A stretch of DNA of 10,432 bases from Bacillota bacterium (GCA_023397245.1 JAEWUH010000081.1:1-10432), one strand, 5' to 3'. Positions 1 through 6,570 are shown, counted from the first letter of the stretch. Made by a program: numbers and translations. The notes: a model not told the origin generated them from the letters alone.

Positions 1-1
1 G

Positions 2-229
2 GAAAACTCTGCGGCATCCGAAGAAAACGCGGCGGTCAGCAGGGATCTTTCCGAGCAGTCCAGACGTCTGCGCGACCTTGCCGGAAAGTTCCGCCTGAAA
101 GGCAGCGCAAAGCCGAACGCGGCAGAACCGGAAAAGTCCGAACCGGTAGAACCGGAAAAACCCAGACCGGCAGAAAGCCGCAGGCAGCAGCCGGTGCATC
201 CGCAAAGCTTGGCGGGTGAAAAATATTAG
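2..229 (+). CDS. Methyl-accepting chemotaxis protein, C-terminal end (partial)
   Basis: An open frame enters from the left edge and gives 75 residues before TAG at 227-229. The first residues (NSAASEENAAVS, then a FRLKG ending) match the end of the MCP cytoplasmic coiled coil, and they align with NSATAEESAAAS...FKIK near the end of the complete MCP at 1143-3422. After the coiled coil comes a tail of about 40 residues rich in Pro and Glu, with an AEPEK/VEPEK repeat encoded by recurrent GAACCGG units. This is probably a flexible tether. The tail does not end in an NWETF-type CheR-binding pentapeptide. MCPs are membrane receptors that control CheA through CheW. The sensor domain lies outside the window, so the ligand is unknown. 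A terminator follows at 278-318. The family call is firm; the 5' part is not visible. Confidence 0.85.
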   Translation, partial: ENSAASEENAAVSRDLSEQSRRLRDLAGKFRLKGSAKPNAAEPEKSEPVEPEKPRPAESRRQQPVHPQSLAGEKY

Positions 230-277
230 AACTTATGCGCGGATTGTCCGCGGTCTGTAAATTCATCTTAAAACCTG

Positions 278-318
278 AAAAACGTACCATTGGTGTAACA
301 GCCGATGGTACGTTTTTT
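278..318 (+). terminator. Rho-independent terminator after the partial MCP
   Basis: The arms AACGTACCATTGG (281-293) and CCGATGGTACGTT (302-314) pair with one T-G wobble around an 8-nt loop. Six T follow the GC part (313-318), and a matching A run precedes it (278-282). It lies 49 nt after the MCP stop and separates that gene from the cheW operon. Confidence 0.88.
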
Positions 319-530
319 GGTTTCGGAATAAAAACGTAAGCTCTGATTTTATATGGAAACGGACGCTCCCATTTCGGTGTCCGCTGTCCGATTTGCCATT
401 TTACCGCGGCCCTAGATTTCATATAAAATACGAAATCTTTGGCGCAGCAACTAATCATGCGGTTTAATTTTTATTTAAAATATTGTACAGGAAGTATTAT
501 ATTTTGCTTGAGAATTGTTTTCACATTTAT
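319..530. other. Intergenic stretch with one imperfect hairpin
   Basis: No gene is supported between the terminator and the cheW promoter. The AT content rises sharply toward cheW. An imperfect inverted repeat at 414-438 pairs AGATTTC with GAAATCT, and three more A-T pairs follow inside after one mismatch. It lacks a T-run and is not an obvious terminator. Its role is unknown. A reverse-strand open frame crosses this area but overlaps the MCP coding end and has no recognisable protein features. Confidence 0.45.
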
Positions 531-557
531 TAATGTAAATCATTTTTTATACGATAT
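531..557 (+). promoter_or_regulatory. Candidate sigma-D (sigma-28/FliA-like) promoter of cheW-mcp
   Basis: TAATGTAA (531-538), 11 nt, then TACGATAT (550-557) resembles the motility sigma consensus TAAAGTTT-N11-GCCGATAA (B. subtilis form TAAA-N15-GCCGATAT). It matches 5 of 8 and 6 of 8 bases with exact spacing. A start near 564 would give a leader of about 26 nt before ATG 590, with the ribosome binding site inside it. No good sigma-A promoter was found in this AT-rich region. The motif is degenerate, so this is a candidate; chemotaxis genes are commonly under this sigma factor. Confidence 0.5.
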
Positions 558-589
558 ATGTGATATCACCACAAGAAAGGGGAGATACA

Positions 590-1066
590 ATGAACGAATT
601 ATGTGAAAAAGTACAAGAACAAAGCGCGCAAAAGGACAAATATCTTACATTTAAACTGGGAGTAGAATTATTTGCGTTGGAGATCGGTTTTGTAAAAGAA
701 ATTTATAACATGCTTACCATCGTACCCATGCCCTGCGCACCGGATTATATGAAAGGGATTATCAACCTGCGCGGGAAAATCATCCCCGTGCTGGATATGC
801 GCCTTGTACTGGGCAAGGAATCCCGGGATTATTCGGGCAGAACCTGCATCATTATTTTATATGTAAACCAAGCCCACTGCGGCCTGATTGTAGATACGGT
901 ATCGGAAGTATGCAGCATACCGGAGGAAAACATTGAGCCGCCTCCGGGAATGGCAAGCATACAGTCGAACCGCTATTTGAAAGGAATCGCGAAAATTGGG
1001 AATGAGCTGGCGATGGTTTTGGACTGTGAAGAAATCATGAGCCTGCAGGACCAGGAAGTATCCTGA
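590..1066 (+). CDS. cheW: Chemotaxis adaptor protein CheW
   Basis: This 158-residue protein is the normal CheW length and is one CheW domain, about residues 16-155. Visible hallmarks are KYLTFKLGVELFALEI at the start of the fold, FVKEIY, the NLRG element at 59-62 (the Arg used in receptor and CheA contacts), IPVLDMR, and GLIVDTVSEV near 98-107. CheW is a cytoplasmic scaffold that links MCP hairpin tips to the kinase CheA. ATG 590 was chosen over an in-frame GTG at 560 because an AGGGGAG ribosome binding site (578-584) ends 5 nt before it and lies downstream of 560. The MCP gene follows after 76 nt with no terminator between, so the two are probably one transcript. No CheA gene is in the window. 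The closest alternative, a CheV, is excluded because there is no receiver domain. Confidence 0.95.
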   Translation: MNELCEKVQEQSAQKDKYLTFKLGVELFALEIGFVKEIYNMLTIVPMPCAPDYMKGIINLRGKIIPVLDMRLVLGKESRDYSGRTCIIILYVNQAHCGLIVDTVSEVCSIPEENIEPPPGMASIQSNRYLKGIAKIGNELAMVLDCEEIMSLQDQEVS

Positions 1067-1142
1067 CCCCCTCCGGTTGAAATTTTTATCCCCTCCAAGC
1101 GAAAAACAGCGGCTTATCATATGAGAGAAGAGAGGTAATCAA

Positions 1143-3422
1143 ATGAAAAAGAACCAAAACACCAATATTAATTTAAAGGCAGCCCTGCCGGCAAGCTATG
1201 CAATCGCCGTACTGCTGGGCGGAACCGCTTTCTATCTGTGCTCGAATATTGCGCGCTTCGGCGCGGTGCTCACCGTTTTTCTGGTGATCGTCATTGCTGC
1301 GCTGCTTGCCGCGCTTGCGGCTGCGTCTCTGCGGATCACGACCGGAAAGATACAGGGAGCGGAAGAGAAATCCGCCTGGTACCGCGCGGTTGTTGACGCA
1401 ATCAGCTTCCCGATCCATGTTACCGACAGTGATATGAGATGGACGTTCATGAACCGCGCGTTTGAAAAGCTGATGATCGACCAGGGCAACATCAAAGACC
1501 GTGATTCGGCGTACGGAATGGCCTGCAGCAACGCAGGCGCAAACATCTGCAAGACGGAAAACTGCGGCATTGCCCAGCTGAGAAAGGGCGTTGGGCAGAG
1601 CTACTTTGACTGGTGCGGCATGAGCTGCAAGCAGGACACCTCCTATCTGGTCAGCGAACAGGGCGAGCGAATCGGTTTTGTCGAGGTAGTCACCGACCTT
1701 ACCGAGCTGATCCGCGTCAACCAGTACAATAAGGTTGAAATCAAGCGGATCGTAGACAACCTGAACAAGCTTGCGGCCGGCAGCCTCGATCTGGACCTGA
1801 ACGTCGGCGAGGCGGACAGCTACACCAAGGAATCCCACGAGCAGTTTGCCAACGTAAGCCGCTCCCTCACGGAAGTGAAAAGGGCGCTGGGGCTTTTGAT
1901 CAGTGATGCCGAAATGCTTGCGCAGGCCGGTGTGAACGGCGCTCTGGAAACCAGAGCGGACGCTTCCAAACATCAGGGAAGCTACCGCACCGTTATCGAG
2001 GGCTTTAATTCCACGCTGAATTCGATTATTACGCAGATTGATAAAACCATTGAGGTCTTGGGCAAAATCTCGGTAAACGATCTGGAATTTACGATGGAAG
2101 GCAATCAGAAAGGCACCTACCAGGAACTCTCCGATTCGATCAACGCGGTAAAGGGAAGGCTGCTGAGCGTGGAGGATGTTTTCATAAGATTCTCCAAGGG
2201 TGATACCGGCAGGCTTGAAGAACTGAAAAAAGCGGGAAAACGCTCCGCAAACGACCGGATCATGCCCGCCGCAATCGCCGCGATGCAGGCAATCGAAAAC
2301 CTGATTAAGGAAGCAAACCTAATTGCAAAAGCATGCGTAGAAGGCCGGCTGAACTTCCGCGGTCAGGCAGACAAATTTGAAGGCGGATACCGTGAAATCA
2401 TAGAAGGCATGAACGATACGATGGATGCGATCGAGCGTCCGCTGGAGGAAATCTCCGATATGCTGGCGCATATGGCCGACGGCGACTTTACCTCTGAGAT
2501 CAACCACAGCTATTCGGGCGAATACGGCAAAATCGTGGACGCGATGAACCATACCGCCAATTCCATCAGCGATGTGCTCCGCAATATCAATATTGCGGCC
2601 GAGCAGGTATCCACCGGTTCTTCGCAGGTTTCCGGCAGCAGTCAGGCATTGTCACAGGGAGCCACCGAGCAGGCCAGCTCCATCGAGGAGCTTTCGGCTT
2701 CTATCTCCGATATCGCCGAGCAGACCAGGCTCAATTCCACCAAGGCGGTGCAGGCGAACGATCTGGCGGTCACGGCCAAAGACGATGCCATAGTCGGAAA
2801 CGACCAGATGAAGCTGATGGTGAAATCCATGGAGGAAATCAACGAAAGCTCCGCAAATATCTCAAAGATTATCAAAGTGATTCAGGATATCGCGTTCCAG
2901 ACCAACATTCTTGCGCTCAACGCCGCCGTTGAGGCCGCGCGCGCGGGCACAGCCGGCAGAGGGTTCGCGGTGGTTGCCGACGAGGTGAGAAACCTTGCCG
3001 CAAAGAGCGCGGACGCCGCGAAAGAAACCACCATGCTGATCGAAGGCTCGATCAGAACGGTGGAATCTGGAACCAAAATTGCGAACGAAACCGCCGAAGC
3101 GCTGATTAAGATCGTCACGGGAGTGGAAAAGGCAGCCGGACTGGTTGCGGAAATCGCCGCGGCCTCCAACCAGCAGGCAACCGGAATTTCTCAGATCAAT
3201 GTGGGCGTGGAGCAGGTTTCGCAGGTTGTGCAGGTCAATTCCGCCACCGCGGAGGAAAGCGCTGCCGCAAGCGAGGAACTCTCCTCTCAGGCCGATATGC
3301 TCAGGGATATGATCAGCAAATTCAAAATAAAGGATGACTTCACGGGAAACAGCGAGCCCGTACGAAGGAACGCCCCGATGCCCGCGTACCGCCCGGTTCC
3401 GGTACATAATAAATTTGATTAA
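1143..3422 (+). CDS. Methyl-accepting chemotaxis protein with cytoplasmic Cys-rich PAS and HAMP-like tandem linkers
   Basis: The protein has 759 residues. Two hydrophobic segments at about 14-33 and 41-63 are joined by a loop of only a few residues, so there is no real extracellular sensor. A PAS-like domain at about 76-190 (WYRAVVDAISFPIHVTDSD ... IGFVEVVTDLTE) is the likely sensor, facing the cytoplasm. It has five cysteines, C128, C136, C141, C158 and C162, in ACSN, ICKTENCGI and WCGMSC contexts. A long linker follows with at least two related units (about 256-315 and 391-450: YRTVIEGFNSTLNSI against YREIIEGMNDTMDAI), consistent with tandem HAMP-type modules. The signalling coiled coil runs from about 485 to 728, with the canonical tip around residues 583-628 (FQTNILALNAAVEAARAG, then GRGFAVVADEVRNLA). 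No CheR-docking pentapeptide is present. AGAGAGG at 1129-1135 sits 7 nt before the ATG. Family is certain; the stimulus is not known, with redox, metal or an intracellular ligand possible because of the Cys-rich PAS. Confidence 0.95.
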   Translation: MKKNQNTNINLKAALPASYAIAVLLGGTAFYLCSNIARFGAVLTVFLVIVIAALLAALAAASLRITTGKIQGAEEKSAWYRAVVDAISFPIHVTDSDMRWTFMNRAFEKLMIDQGNIKDRDSAYGMACSNAGANICKTENCGIAQLRKGVGQSYFDWCGMSCKQDTSYLVSEQGERIGFVEVVTDLTELIRVNQYNKVEIKRIVDNLNKLAAGSLDLDLNVGEADSYTKESHEQFANVSRSLTEVKRALGLLISDAEMLAQAGVNGALETRADASKHQGSYRTVIEGFNSTLNSIITQIDKTIEVLGKISVNDLEFTMEGNQKGTYQELSDSINAVKGRLLSVEDVFIRFSKGDTGRLEELKKAGKRSANDRIMPAAIAAMQAIENLIKEANLIAKACVEGRLNFRGQADKFEGGYREIIEGMNDTMDAIERPLEEISDMLAHMADGDFTSEINHSYSGEYGKIVDAMNHTANSISDVLRNINIAAEQVSTGSSQVSGSSQALSQGATEQASSIEELSASISDIAEQTRLNSTKAVQANDLAVTAKDDAIVGNDQMKLMVKSMEEINESSANISKIIKVIQDIAFQTNILALNAAVEAARAGTAGRGFAVVADEVRNLAAKSADAAKETTMLIEGSIRTVESGTKIANETAEALIKIVTGVEKAAGLVAEIAAASNQQATGISQINVGVEQVSQVVQVNSATAEESAAASEELSSQADMLRDMISKFKIKDDFTGNSEPVRRNAPMPAYRPVPVHNKFD

Positions 3423-3453
3423 GACTTTTTAAAATTCCTTCTTTCTAATGCGT

Positions 3454-3489
3454 AAGCGAGGGCCTGTCCGAATCGGCAGGCCCTCGCTT
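3454..3489 (+). terminator. Strong hairpin after the MCP, probable terminator
   Basis: AAGCGAGGGCCTG (3454-3466) and CAGGCCCTCGCTT (3477-3489) form a perfect 13-bp stem with a 10-nt loop, 32 nt after the MCP stop. The T-run is poor on both strands (CAGTTTGG follows on +), so termination is inferred mainly from position and stability. Confidence 0.65.
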
Positions 3490-3502
3490 CAGTTTGGAAA
3501 AA

Positions 3503-3616
3503 ATCTCTCTGTCATCTGCGGATGACATCTCTCTTAAACATATTTTACCGAACACTCCGCGGCCCGAGTGCATCGGGACTGTTTATTTCATAACGGGAAT
3601 GTACCAAAATAGTCCC
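3503..3616. repeat. Small hairpins in the MCP to sigma-like gene gap
   Basis: Two structures lie here. First, GTCATC (3511-3516) and GATGAC (3521-3526) form a 6-bp hairpin with a TGCG loop, flanked on both sides by the same 8-mer ATCTCTCT (3503-3510 and 3527-3534). Second, GGGACTGTTT (3575-3584) pairs with AAATAGTCCC (3607-3616) with one G-T wobble across 22 nt, ending 25 nt before the LexA box. No function is assigned. Confidence 0.4.
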
Positions 3617-3641
3617 TTACTATTTCCGAGATACGCATAAT

Positions 3642-3655
3642 AGAACAAACGTTCT
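3642..3655. promoter_or_regulatory. LexA (DinR-type) SOS box
   Basis: AGAACAAACGTTCT matches the Firmicutes LexA operator core GAAC-RNRY-GTTC at every specified position. The flanking bases are A and T rather than the consensus C and G. It ends on the first base of the -35 element of the promoter for the downstream pair, a place where a repressor would block RNA polymerase. By a rough estimate, an 8-base specified palindrome turns up by chance about once in 65 kb, so finding one in a roughly 100-bp promoter region is unlikely to be accidental. LexA binding itself is inferred. Confidence 0.62.
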
Positions 3656-3683
3656 TGAACAAGCTCCTATTTCCTGCTAAGAT
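3655..3683 (+). promoter_or_regulatory. Candidate sigma-A promoter of the sigma-like gene pair
   Basis: TTGAAC (3655-3660), a 17-nt spacer, then TAAGAT (3678-3683) gives 4 of 6 matches at both elements with ideal spacing. A start near 3690 leaves a leader of about 29 nt before ATG 3719. A second CATAAT at 3636-3641 lacks a good -35. The LexA box overlaps the -35 by one base and lies directly upstream. Confidence 0.5.
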
Positions 3684-3718
3684 TGAATTATAGATTCTAT
3701 CGAAGCGAAAGGAGTACT

Positions 3719-3922
3719 ATGGACTATAACGAATGGGGCAGACAATACCTGAATGAAGCGGAGAAGCTTAAGGAGTATCTTACTCCTCTCAGGAGGCAGG
3801 CAAGGACGTTGAGCGGCAAAAAAGCGGCGGTCCTTTTCCGGAGGATCGCCATGCTGAACGAAATGTACCTTGACTGTCTGCACACGGGAAGGTTTTTGGC
3901 GGAACGCGGAGGGAGCCGATGA
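3719..3922 (+). CDS. Small helical protein of unknown function, partner of a sigma region 4-like protein
   Basis: This 67-residue protein begins MDYNEWGRQYLNEAEKL and contains the stretch RIAMLNEMYLDCLHTGRFL. It is charged, lacks proline apart from one LTPLRR, and should be almost fully helical, with leucine spacing that allows a coiled coil or helical hairpin. There is no signal peptide or membrane segment. ATG 3719 is preferred over an upstream in-frame start at 3683 because AAAGGAG (3708-3714) sits just 4 nt before it and the upstream start would lie inside or before the likely transcription start. Its TGA overlaps the ATG of the next gene (ATGA at 3919-3922), so the two products are probably translationally coupled. 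No family was recognised with confidence. The pairing suggests it either binds the helix-turn-helix partner or supplies the N-terminal half of a split regulator. Confidence 0.7.
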   Translation: MDYNEWGRQYLNEAEKLKEYLTPLRRQARTLSGKKAAVLFRRIAMLNEMYLDCLHTGRFLAERGGSR

Positions 3923-4218
3923 GACGAAAAGCAGACCTGAGCATGGATCTGTTCGGCGACAGGTTCGATTTTAACCGCCGCGAGTTGGACGACGGCGGCG
4001 AGCACCGCCGGATGCTGCGGGCTTTGCGGCGCGCGATGGAGGGCGAGCTGACCGAGCGGCAGCGCGATTGTATCCGGCTTCGGTATATGGAGGGGAAAAG
4101 TGTAAACGAAATAGCGCGGCAGCTCGGCATCACGGCGGGTACCGCGTCCAAACATCTGAAAAAAGCCCGGAACCGCCTTGGTGCGGTAATCGGTTATTCC
4201 TTTGCAAGATTAAACTAA
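3919..4218 (+). CDS. Stand-alone sigma-70 region 4-like helix-turn-helix protein
   Basis: The protein has 99 residues. Residues 43-88 read as sigma region 4: LTERQRDCIRLRYMEGKS, then VNEIARQLGITAGTASKHLKKARNRL, with the helix-turn-helix at about 61-82. The N-terminal 40 residues are charged and contain no sigma region 2, so the protein cannot recognise a -10 element and is not a complete sigma factor. Such proteins usually act as DNA-binding regulators or late-gene activators related to sigma factors; that role is inferred here. It starts in the ATGA overlap with the 67-residue gene, with GGAGGG at 3909-3914 as ribosome binding site, and ends 1 nt before the hairpin at 4220-4255. The LexA box upstream points to DNA-damage induction. 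Similar small HTH proteins occur in prophage and integrative-element regulation, but no other mobile-element gene is next to it. Confidence 0.8.
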   Translation: MRRKADLSMDLFGDRFDFNRRELDDGGEHRRMLRALRRAMEGELTERQRDCIRLRYMEGKSVNEIARQLGITAGTASKHLKKARNRLGAVIGYSFARLN

Positions 4219-4219
4219 G

Positions 4220-4255
4220 AAGGGACGGACAAGCAGCCGCTTGTCCGTCCCTTTT
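4220..4255. terminator. Bidirectional terminator between convergent operons
   Basis: AAGGGACGGACAAGC (4220-4234) and GCTTGTCCGTCCCTT (4239-4253) form a perfect 15-bp stem with the 4-nt loop AGCC. Four T end the structure on the + strand (4252-4255). The - strand reads CCCTTCTTAGTTT, also T-rich. It begins 1 nt after the + strand gene and ends 2 nt from the mnmA stop, so it can serve both. Confidence 0.85.
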
Positions 4256-4257
4256 CG

Positions 4258-5331
4258 TTATTCAGCCTGTATGGTTCCTCCGCCGAGGACAAGATCACCG
4301 TCGTAGAATACGACAGCCTGTCCGGGGGTAACGGCGCGCTGCGGCGTTTCGAATTCCACGCGCATCCTGCCGCCCTCCAGCGGGATGAGCCTTGCCGAAG
4401 CCGGCTGTGCCTGATAGCGCACCTTGACCTGCGCCGGGATTGCGGATTCCAGCGTATCGAACGGGATGAAATTGAGGTCGGCGGCAACCAGCGAATCCCG
4501 GTACTGGCTGCCCTCCTCGCCCAGCGTGACCGCGTTATGTAGCGTATCGATTTTCGTAACGTACATGGGTCTGCCGAACGCGGTGCCCAGTCCCTTGCGC
4601 TGGCCGATGGTGTAGTGTGTGATGCCGCGGTGTGATCCAATTACGTTTCCGGCGGCGTCCACAAAATTGCCCGCGGGCGCTTTCACGCCGGTGTAACGCT
4701 CGATAAATCCCGCGTAATCCTTGTTTTCCACAAAGCAGATTTCCTGGCTGTCCGGCTTGTGGGCGACAGGCAGCCCGGCTTCTTCCGCCATAGCCCTTGC
4801 CTGCGGCTTGGTGTAATTGCCGAGCGGCATCAGGGTGCGGCTGAGCTGTTCCTGTGTGAACGAGTACAGCACATAGCTCTGGTCCTTGGAGGCGGGCGCT
4901 TTTTTCAGCAGCCACCGCCCGGAGGGAGCCTGCTCGATGATTGCGTAATGTCCGGTCGCGACATAGTCGAAATCGAGCGCCTGCGCGCGGCGGAGCATCG
5001 CGTCAAACTTTACGCGGCGGTTGCACGCGATGCACGGGTTCGGGGTGAGCCCGGCGGCATACTGTGCGGCAAAATAGTCGATGACCTCTTTTTCAAAAAC
5101 GTCCTGAAAATTGAGTACCAGATGGTCAATACCAAGCTTATAGGCCACCCGGCGCGCGTCGTCGATATCATCCAGCGAACAGCAGCCGCCGGCCGCGCTC
5201 TGCTGCATATATTCGTCGGGACGCAGGCGCATGGTGACCCCTGTTACGTCATATCCGGCCCTGAGCAGCAACAGGGCGGCAACCGAACTGTCCACCCCGC
5301 CGCTCATGCCGAGCATTACCTTTTTTTTCAT
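4258..5331 (-). CDS. mnmA: tRNA-specific 2-thiouridylase MnmA
   Basis: This 357-residue protein matches the family length. MnmA adenylates and then thiolates C2 of the wobble uridine in tRNAs for Lys, Glu and Gln in the cytoplasm, using persulfide sulfur passed from a cysteine desulfurase. The PP-loop ATP motif SGGVDSS is at residues 10-16. The catalytic cysteine is C103 in PNPCIACNRRVKF (C100 is the extra Cys common in Firmicutes), and the second active cysteine is C199 in DSQEICFVENKDY. ATGHYA at 125-130 and GQRKGLG also fit. The start codon directly abuts the TGA of the upstream gene. The local ribosome binding site is weak (GGAAATC), so translation is probably coupled. An 8-A run lies just after the start codon. 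No cysteine desulfurase gene is adjacent, although one often is in Firmicutes. Confidence 0.97.
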   Translation of the reverse strand: MKKKVMLGMSGGVDSSVAALLLLRAGYDVTGVTMRLRPDEYMQQSAAGGCCSLDDIDDARRVAYKLGIDHLVLNFQDVFEKEVIDYFAAQYAAGLTPNPCIACNRRVKFDAMLRRAQALDFDYVATGHYAIIEQAPSGRWLLKKAPASKDQSYVLYSFTQEQLSRTLMPLGNYTKPQARAMAEEAGLPVAHKPDSQEICFVENKDYAGFIERYTGVKAPAGNFVDAAGNVIGSHRGITHYTIGQRKGLGTAFGRPMYVTKIDTLHNAVTLGEEGSQYRDSLVAADLNFIPFDTLESAIPAQVKVRYQAQPASARLIPLEGGRMRVEFETPQRAVTPGQAVVFYDGDLVLGGGTIQAE

Positions 5332-5850
5332 TCAGATTTCCGGATTTGCCGGCTTTTCCAGCTCGTCGTCGTCAGTGGCCGCTTCCTCGTCTTCGTTGAT
5401 GACGGTTTCCTGGTTCATGTCGATTATTTTATAGGAAGGCGGGACGTCGTCGTCCAGCCCGCCGTTTATGGCGTCTTCCTCCGCTTTCGCTTCCACGTCG
5501 TCGTAGAAGGAATGCATCTCGCAGTCCTCTCCGCAGCCGGAGCAGTCCGCGCAGGCATCGTCGGCGCAGCCCGCCGGCGCAGTGATCTCATCCAGCTTGT
5601 TAAAGGCTTTCTTCATGCGCTGCTCGGAAGCCTCCACCGCTTTGCAGAAACGCTCGGTTTCCTCATTCTGTTCGTCGCGCAGATTGCGGAAATAATATTT
5701 ACCGAGGGCAACATAGGCGCGCGCCTGATTTTCCCTCTCGTTTTTAATCACGATACGGATTCGGTTGATCAGCGCGGCTTTCCGGTTCTTTTCCACAACA
5801 TAATCAACTGCTTTTGTCACATTACCGGTCACGGTTTCAAAAAAGTTCAT
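5332..5850 (-). CDS. Acidic Cys-cluster protein of unknown function, upstream of mnmA
   Basis: The protein has 172 residues and three zones. Residues 1-90 are basic-acidic and helical (NRKAALINRIRIVIKNE, YVALGKYYFRNLRDEQNEE), likely a coiled coil. Residues 95-110 carry five cysteines spaced C-x4-C-x2-C-x2-C-x3-C (C95, C100, C103, C106, C110), suitable for a zinc or Fe-S site. Residues 117-172 are strongly acidic and probably disordered. The start at 5850 is set by GGAGGT (5856-5861), 5 nt upstream, and there is no signal peptide or membrane segment. It is the first gene of an operon with mnmA, whose ATG follows its TGA without a gap, from the promoter at 5904-5933. I do not recognise a named family. 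A role in sulfur or metal handling for MnmA would fit the context but is only inference. Confidence 0.85.
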   Translation of the reverse strand: MNFFETVTGNVTKAVDYVVEKNRKAALINRIRIVIKNERENQARAYVALGKYYFRNLRDEQNEETERFCKAVEASEQRMKKAFNKLDEITAPAGCADDACADCSGCGEDCEMHSFYDDVEAKAEEDAINGGLDDDVPPSYKIIDMNQETVINEDEEAATDDDELEKPANPEI

Positions 5851-5903
5851 AGTCTACCTCCGCCGCAGATGCGGTTTTAAAATAAGGAATTTCCCTTGCC
5901 ATT

Positions 5904-5933
5904 ATTATATCTCAAATGCTGTTAAAATTACAA
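5904..5933 (-). promoter_or_regulatory. Sigma-A promoter of the Cys-cluster gene and mnmA operon
   Basis: Read on the - strand, TTGTAA (5928-5933), an 18-nt spacer, then a perfect TATAAT (5904-5909). The start would be near 5897, giving a leader of about 47 nt to the ATG at 5850. No other candidate nearby is as good. Confidence 0.65.
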
Positions 5934-5995
5934 TATTTTTTAATTCTGTGCACAATCCTTTGCGGAGGTTTTTAGAGATTCTGCCAAACAGGATG

Positions 5996-6054
5996 GGCCG
6001 GCAGCTTTTAAACTGCCGGCCGGCTATGAAGAAGAGATAAGTATCTTGTAAGCA
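5996..6054 (-). repeat. 3' UTR hairpin element, copy A
   Basis: GGCCGGCAG (5996-6004) and CTGCCGGCC (6013-6021) form a perfect 9-bp stem with an 8-nt loop. On the + strand it is followed by GCTATG-A-AGAAGAGAT and, after 8 nt, TGTAAGCA (6047-6054), which abuts the stop codon of the gene at 6055. The same order of blocks recurs at 7054-7113 after a second gene. There is no T-run on either side in either direction, so it is not a textbook Rho-independent terminator, although its place right after a gene suggests RNA 3'-end formation or stability. Confidence 0.7.
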
Positions 6055-6570
6055 TCAATAATTTTGATCATCCAGAATTGGCGTAAAATTGCGGTCATCC
6101 TTGCTCGGATAGACAATAAAAGTATGATCTCCGGTTATTTTGTAATTCTTTAATGAGGCTGACCCGTCGCCACTTTCTACCTTCAGTGTAATGTGGTTTT
6201 GCTTATACTTTCCGTAAATAATGTATACAGAGCCATACACATCCGCCTTTTGAAACTCTGAAAGCTCGGATTTTTCAGTAGATGAGAACGGGATAGAACC
6301 TCCCTCAACTTTATACCGACCCAATGACCATAAATGCTTTTGCGACCATACGATAAAGTATTCTCCATTGTTTTCGTATAGAGCAAATCGCTCCGGCCCG
6401 TTTTCGTAGCTGTCTTTGTATACCGATGAAGTTAAGTCTGTACCATTGACACAATGATTAGCAAATTGTATTAATTCATTTTTGTGGTCGTTGGGGGTAT
6501 ATGTTGCAAAAAAAGTGTAAATCAATAACACTGATAAAAAACACACCAAAGCCGCCAATCGTTTTTTCAT
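6055..6570 (-). CDS. Membrane-anchored or secreted protein of unknown function
   Basis: The protein has 171 residues. It starts MKKRLAALVCFLSVLLIYTFFATYTP, a basic N-terminus followed by a hydrophobic segment at about 5-23. There is no clear signal peptidase site, so a single N-terminal anchor with an outside domain is most likely. The remaining roughly 145 residues are rich in Tyr, Asn, Ser and aromatic residues in alternating patterns (GEYFIVWSQ, SVYIIYGKY, HTFIVYP), suggesting a mainly beta extracytoplasmic domain. ATG 6570 was chosen over one at 6588 because GGGGGAG (6579-6585) lies 9 nt upstream of it, while the outer ATG has no ribosome binding site. It uses more AT-rich codons than the mnmA or chemotaxis genes, hinting at a less conserved or acquired gene. 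No family was recognised. Confidence 0.75.
   Translation of the reverse strand: MKKRLAALVCFLSVLLIYTFFATYTPNDHKNELIQFANHCVNGTDLTSSVYKDSYENGPERFALYENNGEYFIVWSQKHLWSLGRYKVEGGSIPFSSTEKSELSEFQKADVYGSVYIIYGKYKQNHITLKVESGDGSASLKNYKITGDHTFIVYPSKDDRNFTPILDDQNY

Noticed and set aside
36..458. Reverse-strand open frame of 140 codons
   Set aside because: It runs antisense to the MCP coding end and through the terminator; the protein looks like random sequence and has no ribosome binding site.
230..589. c-di-GMP or other riboswitch before cheW
   Set aside because: The predicted leader is only about 26 nt and no riboswitch core sequence was recognised.
1173..1973. Reverse-strand 266-codon frame within the MCP
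   Set aside because: Antisense shadow of a clearly coding gene caused by GC-rich codons; no family features.
4759..5880. Forward 373-codon frame opposite mnmA and the Cys-cluster gene
   Set aside because: Both - strand genes have clear motifs, ribosome binding sites and a promoter; the forward translation is an antisense reading of them.
5996..6021. Copy A hairpin as a plain Rho-independent terminator
   Set aside because: No T-run follows in either direction; kept as a repeat element instead.
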